NCBI RefSeq assembly: GCF_003993775.1
Contig: NZ_RJRZ01000003.1
Coordinates: 124,001 to 188,000 of the forward strand
Source of the DNA: Frigidibacter oleivorans
GTDB taxonomy: Bacteria; Pseudomonadota; Alphaproteobacteria; Rhodobacterales; Rhodobacteraceae
Direction of reading: 5' to 3'
DNA: 64,000 nucleotides
Below the pieces are notes generated by a model. The model made no database searches. It was given only the letters and a program-made list of their open reading frames with translations, and was not told the DNA's origin. Positions 43,625 through 52,937 of the stretch are shown here, in pieces. The position numbers were made by a program, and so were the translations under genes. Each line of letters begins with the position of its first letter. Position 1 is the first letter of the stretch.

Positions 43625-44962
43625 TCAGACTTCCTCGCGCATGCCCTGGCCCTGCCCCCGCACCAGCAGCAGCGCCACCAGCGTCGCCACCGCGCCCGAC
43701 AGCAGGTACAGGCCCGCCGCCCACAGGCCCAGCCAGTTCGACAGGAACAGCGCCGTCACCGGGGCAAAGCCCGCGCCGAACATCCAGGACAGGGACGATA
43801 CCAGCGCCGAGGCGGTGTAGCGGTTGCGCTGCGCGAAGATGTCGGCCACCGCCCCCGAGGACACGGCCAGCCCGAAGCCGAGGATGGCGAAGCCCACAAG
43901 CATATAGACCAGCTCGCCCTCGCGCCCCGCCGCCAGCAGCACCGGCGCGAGGATGGCGAAGAGCGCGATTGCCGCCGCGCTGATGCCGAGGATGCGCTTG
44001 CGGCCCATCCGGTCCGCCAACAGCCCCCCCGCCACCATCGTCGCCAGCAGCAGGACCGAGCCCGCCGCCTCGTTGACCAGGAAGTCTTCCAGCGTCCGGT
44101 CGGTATAGAGGAAGACCCAGGACAGCGGGAAGATCGTCACCATGTGGAACATCGCGAAGGTTCCGAGCGGCACGAAAACCGCCAGCACGATCTTGCGCCC
44201 GTCCTCGGCCAGCGTCTGCCGCAGGCCCGAGGGCGCGAGTTCGTTGCGGTCGAGCAGTTCGGCGATCTCGGGCGCGGCGACGATGCGCAGCCGCGCGAAC
44301 AGCGCCACCACGTTCAGCGAGAAGGCGACGAAGAACGGATACCGCCAGCCCCAGTCGAGGAAATCCGCCTCCGAGACATGGGCGAGCAGATAGGCGAAGA
44401 CCAGCGTGGCGATGGCAAGGCCGATGGGCGCGCCAAGCTGCGGCACCATCGCGTAGAAGCCGCGGCGACGCCGGCCGGCGCTGACCGACAGGAGCGGCGC
44501 CAGCCCGTCCCAGGCCCCGCCGACCGCGAGGCCCTGACCGATGCGCAGGACGGCGATCGCCGCCACCGCCCACCAGCCCGCGCTGTCGAATCCGGGCACC
44601 AGACCCATGCCGACGGTGCTGACCCCCAGCAGGAACAGCGCCAGCGTCAGCTTCGGCAGCCGGCCGAGGCGGCGGTCCAGCAGGGTGAAGGCGACGGTGC
44701 CGAGCGGGCGCACGACGAAGGCCAGCGCCAGCAGCCCGAACGAGGCCAGCACCCCTTCCAGCGGCGAGAGGAAGGGAAACAGCCGCGCCGGGAACACGAT
44801 CACCGCCGCGATGGCGAAGACGAAGAAATCGAAGAACTCCGACGTGCGACCGATGATCACACCGACGGCGATGTCGGAGGGCGATACCTCGTGGCCCGGC
44901 GCCTCCAGCGCATCGCGGCTGGCGGTCGCTTCCGGGCTTTTCTCGTCAAGGCTGCGTTCCAT
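43625..44962 (-). CDS. MFS transporter, metabolite:H+ symporter (MHS) type
   Basis: The 445-residue protein has 12 predicted membrane helices. The MHS features are SEFFDFFVFAIAAVIVFP in helix 1, RPLGTVAFTLLDRRLGR in the loop after helix 2 and RIGQGLAVGGAWDG in helix 4. This family imports organic acids, betaines or aromatic acids with protons. It is convergent with the Wzz gene (33-base gap) and divergent from cyoA, so it appears to be monocistronic; the substrate is not predictable. Confidence 0.88.
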   Translation of the reverse strand: MERSLDEKSPEATASRDALEAPGHEVSPSDIAVGVIIGRTSEFFDFFVFAIAAVIVFPARLFPFLSPLEGVLASFGLLALAFVVRPLGTVAFTLLDRRLGRLPKLTLALFLLGVSTVGMGLVPGFDSAGWWAVAAIAVLRIGQGLAVGGAWDGLAPLLSVSAGRRRRGFYAMVPQLGAPIGLAIATLVFAYLLAHVSEADFLDWGWRYPFFVAFSLNVVALFARLRIVAAPEIAELLDRNELAPSGLRQTLAEDGRKIVLAVFVPLGTFAMFHMVTIFPLSWVFLYTDRTLEDFLVNEAAGSVLLLATMVAGGLLADRMGRKRILGISAAAIALFAILAPVLLAAGREGELVYMLVGFAILGFGLAVSSGAVADIFAQRNRYTASALVSSLSWMFGAGFAPVTALFLSNWLGLWAAGLYLLSGAVATLVALLLVRGQGQGMREEV

Positions 44963-45208
44963 CTGGGCGGGTCCGGCTGTTGTGGGAATGATGCTTTAGT
45001 GACGCGACAGATGCATCAACTCCCGCCTCGCATGGCGGGCGGCGCAGCGGACAGAAGACAAGTTGCCGCATGTTTGTCGCGGCGCGGCGGCCTTAACCGG
45101 AGTTCCAGACTCGGATTATCGCGGTGGAATCGCGCCCTGGCCCCCCTGGCTGCCCTGGCCGACCCGCCGCGTTCACGACAGCTCGGTGTTCAAGACAGGT
45201 TGGTCACG
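44963..45208. promoter_or_regulatory. Divergent region between MFS gene and cyoA
   Basis: These 246 bases hold the promoters of the MHS transporter and of the cyo operon. GATGCATC (45011-45018) is a short palindrome. I found no clear FNR-type, LysR-type or sigma-70 consensus site. Confidence 0.4.
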
Positions 45209-46459
45209 ATGCAAGACAAGACCCCCGGTTCCGGCCCGCTGCGCCGCATCCTCTGGCTGCTGCCGGCGATGGCGCTGGCCGGCTGCAAGTTCGAAGTGCT
45301 GGCCCCCACCGGCGACGTGGCGGCGCAGCAGCGCGACCTGCTGGTGCAGGCGACGGTGCTGATGTCGCTGATCATCGTGCCGGTGCTGCTGCTGACGGGG
45401 TTCTTCGCCTGGCGCTACCGGGCGTCGAACACCAGGGCGACCTACAGCCCGGAATGGGCACATTCCACCAAGCTGGAGCTGGCGATCTGGGCCTTCCCGG
45501 TGCTGATCGTCGTGGCGCTCGGCACGCTGACCTGGGTGGGCACCCACCTGACCGATCCCTACCGCCCGCTGGACCGCATCGCGAAGGATACGCCGCTGGA
45601 GGCCGACCATACGCCCTTCGAGGTGCAGGTGGTGGCGCTCGACTGGAAATGGCTGTTCATCTATCCCGAACAGGGCGTCGCCTCGGTCAACGAGCTGGCG
45701 GTGCCGGTGGACCGGCCGATCCGGTTCCGCCTGACCGCCTCGTCGGTGATGAACGCCTTCTACATCCCCTCGATGGCCGGGATGATCTATGCCATGCCGG
45801 GGATGGAGACGACGCTGAACGGCGTCTTCAACGAGGAGGGCGAGTTCCGGGGCCTTGCCTCGCACTATTCCGGCTGGGGTTTTTCGGGGATGAAGTTCAC
45901 CGCCCACGCGCTGGCCCCCGATGCCTTCGACGACTGGGTGGCGGCGGCGCGCGAGGGCGAGGGCCGGCTGGACCGCGCGGCCTACCTGGACCTCGAGGAG
46001 CCGACCGAGAACGTGCCGCCGATGACCTATGCCGCGGTGGAACCGGAACTGTTCGACCGCGCGGTGAACATGTGCGTCGAAGAGGGCAAGATGTGCATGG
46101 CCGAGATGATGGCGCTCGACGCAGGGGGCGGCACCGGGCTCAACGGCACGATCAACATGGCGGCGCTGACCCGGGACGAGGCCGCGAAACGCGGGGCCCG
46201 CGCACCGGTGCTGGGATGGGAACCGTTCCAGGTCGCGGGCTACTGCACGCCCGAAGAGGAAAGCCGCATGTTCGGCCAGCGCCCGGCCTGGGCCGCGGCG
46301 CCCCCCCGTGACGCCTCTCCGCTGCGCGGCGCGGGCCTGCCCCGGCCCGGGACGGCCCCCGGTCTGACATCGCCCGGCTTCTGGTCGCGCCCCGGCCTCG
46401 ATCTTGCCGCGCTGCTGCCCCCCGCGGGCGACGCCGCCGCCGCTGCCCCCAACCTCTGA
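45209..46459 (+). CDS. cyoA: Cytochrome bo3 ubiquinol oxidase subunit II
   Basis: The 416-residue lipoprotein has a lipobox (AMALAGC), two membrane helices and a cupredoxin-like periplasmic domain without Cu-A ligands, as expected for a quinol oxidase ([15 protein letters not shown] replaces the Cu-A loop). It assembles with subunits I, III and IV encoded next. The last 90 residues are a Pro/Ala-rich extension beyond the usual end (about 315 residues in E. coli). The next gene starts 11 bases after its stop. Confidence 0.95.
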   Translation: MQDKTPGSGPLRRILWLLPAMALAGCKFEVLAPTGDVAAQQRDLLVQATVLMSLIIVPVLLLTGFFAWRYRASNTRATYSPEWAHSTKLELAIWAFPVLIVVALGTLTWVGTHLTDPYRPLDRIAKDTPLEADHTPFEVQVVALDWKWLFIYPEQGVASVNELAVPVDRPIRFRLTASSVMNAFYIPSMAGMIYAMPGMETTLNGVFNEEGEFRGLASHYSGWGFSGMKFTAHALAPDAFDDWVAAAREGEGRLDRAAYLDLEEPTENVPPMTYAAVEPELFDRAVNMCVEEGKMCMAEMMALDAGGGTGLNGTINMAALTRDEAAKRGARAPVLGWEPFQVAGYCTPEEESRMFGQRPAWAAAPPRDASPLRGAGLPRPGTAPGLTSPGFWSRPGLDLAALLPPAGDAAAAAPNL

Positions 46460-46470
46460 CGGAACCGGAC

Positions 46471-48474
46471 ATGGCCGAATTCGACAACAGCACGACGCTG
46501 CTTCTGGGGCGTCTCAACCTCAGCGCCGTTCCGAAGGAACCGATCGTCCTCGTCACCGCGGTGGTGGTGGCCATCGGCGGCCTCGGCCTGCTGGCGCTGC
46601 TGACCCGCCGCCGGCTGTGGGGCTATCTCTGGTCCGAGTGGTTCACCAGCGTCGATCACAAGAAGATCGGGATCATGTACATGATCCTCGGCTTCGTCAT
46701 GCTGCTGCGCGGCTTTGCCGATGCGCTGATGATGCGGCTGCAGCAGGTCTGGGCCTTCGGCGGCAGCGAGGGCTATCTGAATGCCCACCACTATGACCAG
46801 ATCTTCACCGCCCATGGCGTGATCATGATCTTCTTCGTGGCGATGCCCTTCATCACCGGGCTGATGAACTACGTGGTGCCGCTGCAGATCGGGGCGCGGG
46901 ACGTGTCCTTCCCCTTCCTGAACAACTTCTCGTTCTGGATGACGACGGGCGGTGCGGTGCTGATCATGGCCTCGCTGTTCGTGGGGGAATTCGCGCAGAC
47001 GGGATGGCTGGCCTTCCCGCCGCTGTCGGGCGCGGGGTTCAGCCCCTGGGTCGGCGTCGACTATTACATCTGGGGCCTGCAGATCGCCGGCGTCGGCACC
47101 ACGCTGTCGGGGATCAACCTGCTGGTGACCATCGTCAAGATGCGCGCCCCGGGCATGACGCTGATGCGGATGCCGATCTTCACCTGGACCTCGCTCTGCG
47201 CCAACATCCTGATCGTGGCCTCCTTCCCGATCCTGACGATGACGCTGATCCTGCTGACGCTGGACCGCTATGTCGGCACCAACTTCTTCACCAGCGAGCT
47301 CGGCGGCAATGCCATGCTCTATGTCAACCTGATCTGGATCTGGGGCCATCCCGAGGTCTATATCCTGATCCTGCCGCTGTTCGGAGTGTTCTCCGAGGTC
47401 ACCGCCACCTTCTCGGGCAAGCGGCTGTTCGGCTATTCCTCGATGGTCTATGCGACCGTCTGCATCACCATCCTCAGCTATATCGTCTGGCTGCACCACT
47501 TCTTCACGATGGGCTCGGGCGCCTCGGTCAACGCCTTCTTCGGCATCACCACGATGATCATCTCGGTCCCGACCGGGGCGAAGATCTTCAACTGGCTCTT
47601 CACCATCTATCAGGGCCGGGTGCGCTATGAACTGCCGATGATGTGGACGGTGGCCTTCATGATCACCTTCACGGTCGGGGGCATGACCGGCGTGCTGCTG
47701 GCGGTGCCGCCGGCGGATTTCGTGCTGCACAACTCGCTGTTCCTGGTCGCGCATTTCCACAACGTCATCATCGGCGGCGTGGTCTTCGGCACCTTCGCGG
47801 GCATCGCCTACTGGTGGCCCAAGGCCTTCGGCTTCACGCTGGACGTGTTCTGGGGCAAGGTCAGCTTCTGGTGCTGGCTCGCCGGCTACTGGCTGGCCTT
47901 CACGCCGCTCTACGTGCTGGGGCTGATGGGGGTGACGCGGCGCACGCGGGTCTTCGACGACCCCGACCTGCGGATCTGGTTCGTGCTGGCGGCGCTCGGC
48001 GCGGTGCTGGTCGCCCTCGGCATCGCCGCGATGATCGTCCAGTTCGCCGTGTCGATCCGCAACCGGCATCGCAACCGCGACCTGACCGGCGACCCCTGGG
48101 ACGGGCGGACGCTGGAATGGGCGACCTCCTCGCCCCCCGCGCCCTACAACTTCGCCTTCACGCCGCTGGTGCACGGGCTCGACGCCTGGTCCAGCATGAA
48201 GCTGGCCGACCAGCAGCGACCGGACGCGCCCTTCCTGCCGATCCACATGCCGCGGCCGACCGGATCGGGCGTGATCCTCTCGGCCCTCGCCACCCTCTGC
48301 GGCTTTGCGATGGTCTGGTGGATCTGGTGGCTGGCGGCGCTGTCCTTCGCGGCGCTGGTGGGCTACGCGATCCGGCACACCTTCGACTATGACCGCGACC
48401 ATCACATCCCGGTCGAGGAGGTCGCCCGCTGCGAGGCCGCGCGCGACCGGCAACTGGCACTGGCGGAGGCCTGA
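46471..48474 (+). CDS. cyoB: Cytochrome bo3 ubiquinol oxidase subunit I
   Basis: The 667-residue catalytic subunit has about 15 membrane helices. Haem and Cu-B ligands are visible: [17 protein letters not shown] (with the His-Tyr crosslink pair), LHHFFTMG and AHFHNV. It reduces oxygen to water with ubiquinol and pumps protons. Length matches E. coli CyoB (663). Confidence 0.97.
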   Translation: MAEFDNSTTLLLGRLNLSAVPKEPIVLVTAVVVAIGGLGLLALLTRRRLWGYLWSEWFTSVDHKKIGIMYMILGFVMLLRGFADALMMRLQQVWAFGGSEGYLNAHHYDQIFTAHGVIMIFFVAMPFITGLMNYVVPLQIGARDVSFPFLNNFSFWMTTGGAVLIMASLFVGEFAQTGWLAFPPLSGAGFSPWVGVDYYIWGLQIAGVGTTLSGINLLVTIVKMRAPGMTLMRMPIFTWTSLCANILIVASFPILTMTLILLTLDRYVGTNFFTSELGGNAMLYVNLIWIWGHPEVYILILPLFGVFSEVTATFSGKRLFGYSSMVYATVCITILSYIVWLHHFFTMGSGASVNAFFGITTMIISVPTGAKIFNWLFTIYQGRVRYELPMMWTVAFMITFTVGGMTGVLLAVPPADFVLHNSLFLVAHFHNVIIGGVVFGTFAGIAYWWPKAFGFTLDVFWGKVSFWCWLAGYWLAFTPLYVLGLMGVTRRTRVFDDPDLRIWFVLAALGAVLVALGIAAMIVQFAVSIRNRHRNRDLTGDPWDGRTLEWATSSPPAPYNFAFTPLVHGLDAWSSMKLADQQRPDAPFLPIHMPRPTGSGVILSALATLCGFAMVWWIWWLAALSFAALVGYAIRHTFDYDRDHHIPVEEVARCEAARDRQLALAEA

Positions 48475-48475
48475 G

Positions 48476-49093
48476 ATGACCACGGCAACCGAAACCGCCG
48501 ACCTGCCCCACTGGCAGACCGAGCCGCATCACCACGAAGAGGGCGCCTCGACGACGCTCGGCTTCTGGATCTACCTGATGAGCGACTGCCTGATGTTCGC
48601 GGTGCTCTTCGCCTGCTTCGGCGTGCTCGGCGGCAGCTATGCCGCGGGGCCGGGGCCGCAGGATCTGTTCGATCTGGAACTGGTGGCGCTGAACACGGGC
48701 TTCCTGCTGCTGTCCTCGATCACCTTCGGCTTCGCCATGCTGTCGGCGCAGGCGGGCCGCAAGGGGCCGGCGCTTGGCTGGCTGGCGGTGACGCTGGCCT
48801 TCGGGCTCGCCTTCCTCGCGGTCGAGCTCTACGAGTTCCACCACCTGATCCATCTGGGCGCGGGGCCGCAGCGGTCGGCCTTCCTGTCGTCGTTCTTCGC
48901 GCTGGTGGGCACGCACGGGCTGCATGTCGCCTTCGGCTCGATCTGGCTGGTGACGCTGATGGTGCAGATCCGCCAGCACGGGCTCGGCCCCGCCAACCTG
49001 CGCCGGATGACCTGCCTCAGCATGTTCTGGCACTTCCTCGACGTCATCTGGATCGGCGTCTTCACCCTCGTCTATCTGCTGGGGACCGTCTGA
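48476..49093 (+). CDS. cyoC: Cytochrome bo3 ubiquinol oxidase subunit III
   Basis: The 205-residue membrane protein has five helices and the subunit III patterns LGFWIYLMSDCLMFA, ELYEFHHLI and GTHGLHVAFGSIWL. It starts one base after the cyoB stop and shares one base with cyoD (TGATG). Confidence 0.95.
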   Translation: MTTATETADLPHWQTEPHHHEEGASTTLGFWIYLMSDCLMFAVLFACFGVLGGSYAAGPGPQDLFDLELVALNTGFLLLSSITFGFAMLSAQAGRKGPALGWLAVTLAFGLAFLAVELYEFHHLIHLGAGPQRSAFLSSFFALVGTHGLHVAFGSIWLVTLMVQIRQHGLGPANLRRMTCLSMFWHFLDVIWIGVFTLVYLLGTV

Positions 49094-49518
49094 TGAGCGC
49101 CTCGCACCACCCCCACCCTCACCCCCGCCCCGGCGATCTCGACCGCGAGCCCGGCCCGGCCGGCGCCCATGCCGGCGGCCATGACCATGGCAGCTATCGC
49201 AGCTATGCCACGGGCTTCGGCCTGTCGGTGATCCTGACCGCCATCCCCTTCTGGCTGGTGATGGGCGAGGTGCTGGAGGGCCGCGGCCTGACCATCGCCC
49301 TCGTGCTGGCCTGCGCGCTGGCGCAGGTTCTGGTGCACATGGTCTATTTCCTGCATCTCAACACCCGGTCGGACGAGGGCTGGAACTTCGTCGCCACGAT
49401 CTTCACCATCATCGTGGTGGTGATCATGATGGCGGGCTCGCTGTGGGTCATGCACAACATGAACGCCAACATGATGCCACAGATGGATCACGAGGCCGTC
49501 ACCGGCTTCGGATCCTGA
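49093..49518 (+). CDS. cyoD: Cytochrome bo3 ubiquinol oxidase subunit IV
   Basis: The 141-residue protein has a His-rich N-terminus (about 1-35), then three membrane helices with the subunit IV pattern ALAQVLVHMVYFLHL. It completes the four-subunit oxidase. Confidence 0.93.
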   Translation: MSASHHPHPHPRPGDLDREPGPAGAHAGGHDHGSYRSYATGFGLSVILTAIPFWLVMGEVLEGRGLTIALVLACALAQVLVHMVYFLHLNTRSDEGWNFVATIFTIIVVVIMMAGSLWVMHNMNANMMPQMDHEAVTGFGS

Positions 49519-49529
49519 AAGGCAGGCGG

Positions 49530-50300
49530 ATGACCGCAGCGGAAGGTCCGCGCCGGCCAGGACCGGTGTTCATGGCCGCGGGGGCGCTGGCGGTGCTGGC
49601 GCTGGTCGCGCTCGGCATCTGGCAGGTGCAGCGGCTGGCCTGGAAGACCGCGCTGATCGCGCGGGGGGAGGCGGGGCTGGTCGCGCCCCCCGCCGCCGCG
49701 CCGGGACCGCAGGACTGGGCCGCGCTGACCGCCGCCGACGAGTACCGGCGGCTGAGCGTCACCGGCCGCTATCTGCCCGGACCGCAGCCTCTGGTCCGGG
49801 CGGTCACCCGCCTCGGGTCGGGCTATTGGGTGATGACCCCCCTGCGCGAGGCCGGCGGCTGGACGGTGCTGGTCAATCGCGGCTTCGTGCCCGAGGCGAT
49901 GCGCGATGCCGTCCCCGCCCCGCCCGAGGGGCCGGTGACGGTGGAGGGGCTGCTGCGCCACAGCCAGCCGGGCGGCGGCTTCCTGCGCGCCAACGACCCC
50001 GCGGCGGACCGCTGGTTTTCGCGCGACGCGGCGGCGCTGGCGGCGGCGCTGGACCTGCCCCCGCCGGTCGCACCGTGGTTCCTCGACGCCGGGACGCCGG
50101 GGGCTGCGACACAGGGTCCGGGGGCCGAGGTCCCGGCGGGCGAGGTCCGTGCGGGCGACCCCGTGCCCGGGCTGACGGTGGTGCGCTTCGCCAACAGCCA
50201 CCTGTCCTATGCGCTGACCTGGTTCACGCTGGCGGCGGGCCTGGCAGGGATGCTGGTCTGGCTGCGCCTGCGCCGGCCGCAGGGGGCCGATCCGCGCTGA
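49530..50300 (+). CDS. SURF1 family oxidase assembly protein
   Basis: The 256-residue protein has a membrane helix at each end and SURF1 motifs (ALGIWQVQRLAWK near the start, VLVNRGFVP in the middle, SYALTWF near the end). SURF1 helps insert haem into haem-copper oxidases. It is the fifth gene of the cyo operon. The haem O synthase gene (cyoE) that often ends such operons is not in this window and must be elsewhere. Confidence 0.92.
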   Translation: MTAAEGPRRPGPVFMAAGALAVLALVALGIWQVQRLAWKTALIARGEAGLVAPPAAAPGPQDWAALTAADEYRRLSVTGRYLPGPQPLVRAVTRLGSGYWVMTPLREAGGWTVLVNRGFVPEAMRDAVPAPPEGPVTVEGLLRHSQPGGGFLRANDPAADRWFSRDAAALAAALDLPPPVAPWFLDAGTPGAATQGPGAEVPAGEVRAGDPVPGLTVVRFANSHLSYALTWFTLAAGLAGMLVWLRLRRPQGADPR

Positions 50301-50312
50301 CGCCGGCCTGAC

Positions 50313-50362
50313 CTGTGGTGTCTGGTCTGTGGTGTTTGGCCTGTGGTGTCTGGCCTGTGGTG
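50313..50362 (-). repeat. 14-bp tandem repeat at the tRNA-Thr 3' end
   Basis: Three full units of CTGTGGTGTYTGGY (50313-50326, 50327-50340, 50341-50354) and a partial fourth (50355-50362) run directly into the 3' end of the tRNA gene. On the tRNA strand each unit contains CACCACAG, the same sequence that spans the encoded CCA end, so the array looks as if it grew from the tRNA 3' end. Confidence 0.88.
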
Positions 50363-50433
50363 CCCCCAGACGGACTCGAACCGCCGACCCCCTGATTACA
50401 AATCAGACGCTCTACCAGCTGAGCTATGGAGGC
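50358..50433 (-). tRNA. tRNA-Thr (anticodon TGT)
   Basis: The minus strand folds to a full cloverleaf: acceptor stem GCCTCCA with TGGGGGC, D-arm AGCTCAGCTGGTAGAGC, anticodon loop TTTGTAA (anticodon TGT, Thr), T-arm GGTTCGAGTCC. CCA is encoded (complement of 50358-50360). It is convergent with the cyo operon. Confidence 0.96.
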
Positions 50434-50492
50434 ATGGGTCCGGGCATAGCTTTCGGGCGGCGGCCATGCAAGCCCCCGCGGCCCGCGGCGCC

Positions 50493-50999
50493 CTACCCCG
50501 CCAGCAGGTCCAGCGCCCGGGCCAGAACCTGCGCCGGGCCGGGGCTGCCGTCGAGAAGATGGCAATCCGCCTCGTCCGGCGCCGGGGGTTCCCAGGTCGC
50601 CAGTTGGCTCGCCAGCAGCGCGGGCGGCATGAAATGGCCGCGGCGGGCAGCGATGCGGCGGCGCAGTTCGGCCTCGGGCACCGCGAGGCAGAGGAAGGCC
50701 AGCGGCCCCGCCGCCAGCCGCAGCCGGTCGCGATAGCCGCGCTTCAGCGCCGAACAGGCCAGCACCGCATCTGCCCCCGCCTGCCGGTCCCGCGCCAGTT
50801 CCGCCCCGAGCGCCGCGAGCCACCCCGCCCGCATCGCATCGTCGAGCGGCCGGCCCGCCGCCATCGCCGCGCGGTTCTCCGGCGGGTGGAAATCGTCGCC
50901 CTCGACGAAGCGGGCGCCCAGCCTGTCGGCCAGCGCCCGGCCCAGCAGGGTCTTGCCGCTGGCCGAGACCCCGGCGACCACGATCCGCCGCCCGCTCAT
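50493..50999 (-). CDS. gntK: Gluconokinase
   Basis: The 168-residue kinase phosphorylates gluconate to 6-phosphogluconate. It has the P-loop VAGVSASGKT, EGDDFHPPENRAAMAAGRPL for substrate binding and ACSALKRGYRDRLR, all typical of GntK, and normal length. The start overlaps the end of the ABC permease gene by four bases, an unusual operon partner for a gluconate gene. Confidence 0.93.
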   Translation of the reverse strand: MSGRRIVVAGVSASGKTLLGRALADRLGARFVEGDDFHPPENRAAMAAGRPLDDAMRAGWLAALGAELARDRQAGADAVLACSALKRGYRDRLRLAAGPLAFLCLAVPEAELRRRIAARRGHFMPPALLASQLATWEPPAPDEADCHLLDGSPGPAQVLARALDLLAG

Positions 51000-52675
51000 G
51001 CCCGCGTCTCGCGCAGGTTGGTCCGGGCGAGCAGCGCCACCGCCGCCAGCCCCACCGCGATCACCAGCAGCGCCGCGGGCGAGGCGTCGCCGAGATTCTC
51101 GAGGCTCGCCTTCTCATGCGCGCGGGTGGCGAGCGTTTCGTAGTTGAAGGGGCGCAGCAGCATCGTCGCCGGCAGTTCCTTGACGCAATCGACGAAGACC
51201 AGCAGCAGCGCGGACCCGACCGTCCCCCGCATCAGCGGCAGATGCACCGCGCGCAGGGCACCCGCCGCGGTCCGGCCCAGCGACCGGGCGGCCATCGGCA
51301 GCGAGGGCGGCACCCGGTCGAAGCCCGCATCCGCCGCCCCCTGGCCGATGGCGAAGAAGCGCACCACATAGGCGAGGATCACCGCGAAGGCGGTGCCGGT
51401 CAGCATCAGCCCCGGGTCGTCGCCCGTCACCGCCAGCCACAGGTCGGCCAGCCGGTGGTCCAGCGCGGCGAGCGGGATCAGCAGCCCCACCGCCAGCACC
51501 GCCCCCGGCGCGGCATAGCCGATCCCGGTCAGCGGCAGCAGCCGGCGCAGCCCGGCATGGCCGCCGATCCGCAGCCCGTAGACCAGCATCAGCGCGGCGC
51601 CGACCGTGGCCAGCGCCGCGAGCCCGCCCGTGGTCAGCGTATGCGCCAGCGCCCGGGCCAGACCGGGCGACAGCCAGGCCTCGGGATTGGCCAGCGCCTG
51701 CGCCGCCATCACCCCCACCGGCAGCGCGAAACCGGCGAGGAAGGGGATCAGGCACAGCGCCGTCGCGGCCCAGCCCCGCGCCCCGGTCAGCCGCGCCCGC
51801 CGCCAGGGCCGCGACTGCCGGGCCGACTGGTGAAAGCGCAGCCGCCGCCGGGCATGGCGTTCCAGCGCCAGCAGCGCCAGCACCATGCCGAGGATCAGGC
51901 AGGCGATCTGCGCCGCGCCGCCGGCATTGCCCATCTCCAGCCAGGTGGTGAAGATGCCGGTGGTCAGCGTCTGCACCGCGAAGAAGCTGACGACGCCGTA
52001 GTCGGCGACCGTCTCCATCATCACGATGGCGGTGCCGACCGCGATGGCGGGCCGGGCCAGGGGCAGGCCCACGCGCAGGAACAGCGCGACGGGACCGGTG
52101 CCGAGCGCGCGCGCCACCTCATAGGCGCCGCCCGGCTGTTCGCGAAACGCCGCCCGCGCCAGCAGGTAGACATAGGGGTACAGCGCCGCCGCCAGCACCA
52201 CCGCCGCCCCGCCCCGGGTCTTGATCGCCGGGAACCAGTAGTCGCGGGCGCCGGTCCAGCCGAAGGCCTCGCGCAGCGCGCCCTGCACCGGCCCCGAGTA
52301 TTCGAGGAAATCGACCAGCGCATAGGCCCCGACATAGGCCGGCACCGCCAGCGGCAGCAGCAGCAGCCATTCGATGACGGCAGCGCCCGGAAAGCGGTAC
52401 ATCGCCACCAGCCAGGCCGCGCCCGTCCCTGCCGCCGCGGCCAGCGCCCCGGTGCCGAGCGCGAGGATCGCGGTATTGGCCAGATAGCGGGGCAGCGTGG
52501 TGGCCAGCAGATGCGGCCAGATGTTCTCGGTCGGGTTCAGCGCCAGCCAGACCACCGACAGCACCGGCAGCGCCACCAGCGCGGCGACGGCCAGCGCCGC
52601 CGCGGACCAGAGCGCCCCGCCCGGCACCCGCGCCTCCTGCCGCCTGAGCGGTGCCGCCCCAGCCCCTGCCCGCAT
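50996..52675 (-). CDS. Iron(III)-type ABC transporter permease, FbpB-like
   Basis: The 559-residue protein is a fused double permease with about 12 helices. Two EAA-like loops are visible, YEVARALGTGPVALFLRVGLP in the first half and ARSLGRTAAGALRAVHLPL in the second. This layout and the VDCVKELPATMLLRPFNYETLA end match the FbpB/SfuB family for ferric iron; thiamine or similar substrates are also known in the wider group. No binding protein or ATPase lies next to it, so partners must be elsewhere. It is cotranscribed with gntK. Confidence 0.88.
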   Translation of the reverse strand: MRAGAGAAPLRRQEARVPGGALWSAAALAVAALVALPVLSVVWLALNPTENIWPHLLATTLPRYLANTAILALGTGALAAAAGTGAAWLVAMYRFPGAAVIEWLLLLPLAVPAYVGAYALVDFLEYSGPVQGALREAFGWTGARDYWFPAIKTRGGAAVVLAAALYPYVYLLARAAFREQPGGAYEVARALGTGPVALFLRVGLPLARPAIAVGTAIVMMETVADYGVVSFFAVQTLTTGIFTTWLEMGNAGGAAQIACLILGMVLALLALERHARRRLRFHQSARQSRPWRRARLTGARGWAATALCLIPFLAGFALPVGVMAAQALANPEAWLSPGLARALAHTLTTGGLAALATVGAALMLVYGLRIGGHAGLRRLLPLTGIGYAAPGAVLAVGLLIPLAALDHRLADLWLAVTGDDPGLMLTGTAFAVILAYVVRFFAIGQGAADAGFDRVPPSLPMAARSLGRTAAGALRAVHLPLMRGTVGSALLLVFVDCVKELPATMLLRPFNYETLATRAHEKASLENLGDASPAALLVIAVGLAAVALLARTNLRETRA

Positions 52676-52740
52676 GCGCCCCCCCGCGTTCGCGACCGCT
52701 CCGCGCCGGCTTCCGCCTCCGGTCGCGTCCCCGCGCCCCG

Positions 52741-52799
52741 ACCCGTTCCGGGCCCGTTTTGGGGCCCGGTCCGGGACCCGGTCTGGGACCCGGTCTGGG
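52741..52799. repeat. Five imperfect 12-bp tandem units upstream of the FbpB-like gene
   Basis: The register NCCCGGTCTGGG repeats at 52752-52763, 52764-52775, 52776-52787 and 52788-52799, with a more diverged unit before them. The last two units are identical. It is 66-125 bases upstream of the permease start and lies outside any supported gene. Confidence 0.8.
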
Positions 52800-52937
52800 C
52801 GCCGCGATACAGGATTGCCGTTTCGCTGTCCATAAATCGCCGTATATAGCCGTCACTGCCCGGGGACGCGGGCGGCCAAAGCGGGCGGCATGGCCTTCCC
52901 CGCGGGCAGGACAGGATAACGAGGACCGGAGACTGCG

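Noticed and set aside
50313-50362. The 14-bp array as a small CRISPR or an integration site
   Set aside because: Units are contiguous without spacers, and no integrase or mobile gene is present in the window.
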